A DNA stretch of 34,045 bases from Schoenoplectus triqueter (Eukaryota; Streptophyta; Magnoliopsida; Poales; Cyperaceae): NCBI GenBank assembly GCA_964058805.1, contig CAXKVV010001839.1:1-34045 (forward strand), written 5' to 3'. Within the stretch, counting starts at the first letter, position 1; every line of letters starts with the position of its first letter. This document shows, piece after piece, positions 33,121 to 34,045 of this stretch. The notes beneath the pieces are model-generated. The model was not told the DNA's origin. It did no database searches and worked only from the letters and a program-made list of their open reading frames with translations. The translations under genes and the position numbers were made by a program.

Positions 33121-34045
33121 TTCATTGACTTGATTATCTATTATTTGAGTTTTGTTTCGTTGTTATTCTTAATATGTAAAAGTACATTATTTTGAAATTT
33201 TTTATTTGGTAGAAATGTATGTTAAATTGTTGATTTTTATATTTAGTACTCGCTTAGCTAATGAATTTGAACCCGATAATCTAACATTTCTATTAATTTT
33301 CATATAAACTACAATTTCATAGAGTAACTAAGCAACAAAAATGATTAAGGAGTTATAAATTTATAATTAATCAGTATAAACTTGAAATTGTTATTCAAAA
33401 TATCACTGTTATCATAAAAAGCTAAATATTTTTTTATTAAAAAAAAATCAAAATAACCGTAAACCAAATCATTATTTTCATTAAAATGACAACAATATTG
33501 TAACTACATAAGTTTGGGCATCTTAAGTTGTACAAAATCAATTTTGAACAAAATAATACATTATGTCGAATAATGCGCTATTTTGCTATTGCACGCTATG
33601 CACTATTACGACCACCGTTATAGCGGTCATTACTTGACATACGCAATGTTGGCCCATAGCATAGCTTTTGACGTTGAAAAATTTTATAGCGCTGCTATAG
33701 CGTGCTATTTAGAAATGCAGAAGTCAACCAAGATATGTTAGATAGTGAAAAGGTGAAGTATTATGGTATACGTAAGAACAAATTTACTTAGAAAATATAG
33801 TATGATCAATAAATGGTATATATGAGCACAATTATGCTATATGTACAACTTAGTAGAGATGATATAATTAATAAAAATGGTGTATTAAAGTTTCTATCTT
33901 CCCTATTATTATTTACCATTTAGCTTTATTTTTATCAAAGTTGCAATGACATGAGGAGTTCTATTTGAGAAAAACCAAGAAAACACATTCAATGATCAAT
34001 GTGTTTCCTCTTATTTAAAATCTGCTAACGAACCAACTCAATTTT
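33120..34045. other. AT-rich intron sequence of DPE1 to window edge
   Basis: Apart from the repeats listed, I found no exon here. In particular, the segment that should precede the exon at 32759 (the VNFSTVADIKDPLIAK-type region of D-enzyme) was not found on the minus strand, so this intron probably continues past the edge. Confidence 0.5.
33570..33715. repeat. CTATAGCG-type repeat
   Basis: The words GCTATTTTGCTATTGCACGC, ACCGTTATAGCGGT and AGCGCTGCTATAGCGTGCTA recur in both orientations and can fold back on themselves. Similar GCTATAGCG repeats occur in dispersed plant DNA transposons. It lies in the large DPE1 intron or upstream region. Confidence 0.45.

Noticed and set aside
33120..34045. 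Search for upstream DPE1 exons
   Set aside because: No minus-strand sequence matching the preceding D-enzyme region was found; those exons probably lie outside the window.

Overview
This is plant nuclear DNA: intron-rich genes with consensus GT-AG junctions, a plastid starch-metabolism gene, a plant receptor kinase, a cell-wall-defence LRR gene, and AT-rich intergenic DNA full of small non-autonomous transposons. Nothing suggests a bacterium, virus or organelle. The genes point to an angiosperm. A non-grass monocot is possible because coding GC is moderate and the DPE1 C-terminus looks monocot-like, but that is a weak inference.

Layout. 1-8.1 kb (+): a complete gene for a KPC1/RKP-type E3 ubiquitin ligase (SPRY near the N-terminus, C3HC4 RING at the C-terminus). 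I resolved it into 10 coding exons giving 1,269 aa. 8.8-12.0 kb (+): a complete two-exon G-type (bulb-lectin) S-receptor-like kinase of the LECRK group, 808 aa, with paired W-boxes upstream. 12.0-21.4 kb: no credible gene. This stretch holds a TTA microsatellite, the end of a CACTA transposon abutting a copied piece of DPE1, a cluster of fold-back MITEs set in TC/TA/GA microsatellites, one clear and one doubtful small Helitron, and a ~970 bp PIF/Harbinger-like element with TAA target duplications. 21.6-22.6 kb (+): an intact, intronless polygalacturonase-inhibitor (PGIP)-like LRR gene. 23.6-24.2 kb: a broken duplicate of that gene whose 3' flank is also duplicated. 24.3-27.4 kb: intergenic DNA with an unexplained GC-rich island and a degenerate ~250 bp direct repeat. 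27.4 kb to the window end (-): the last 12 coding exons (387 aa) of plastid 4-alpha-glucanotransferase (disproportionating enzyme, DPE1). Its first exons lie beyond the right edge, and a transposon-rich intron fills the last 1.3 kb.

The genes do not form a functional unit. Two (LECRK, PGIP) belong to plant defence and two (RKP, DPE1) are housekeeping. I found no previously undescribed multi-gene system. The most interesting points are a genomic DPE1 exon-intron fragment copied about 16 kb away next to a CACTA terminus, the MITE cluster nested in dinucleotide microsatellites, a GC-AG intron in DPE1, an 809 bp intron splitting the lectin domain of LECRK, and the PGIP gene/pseudogene pair.
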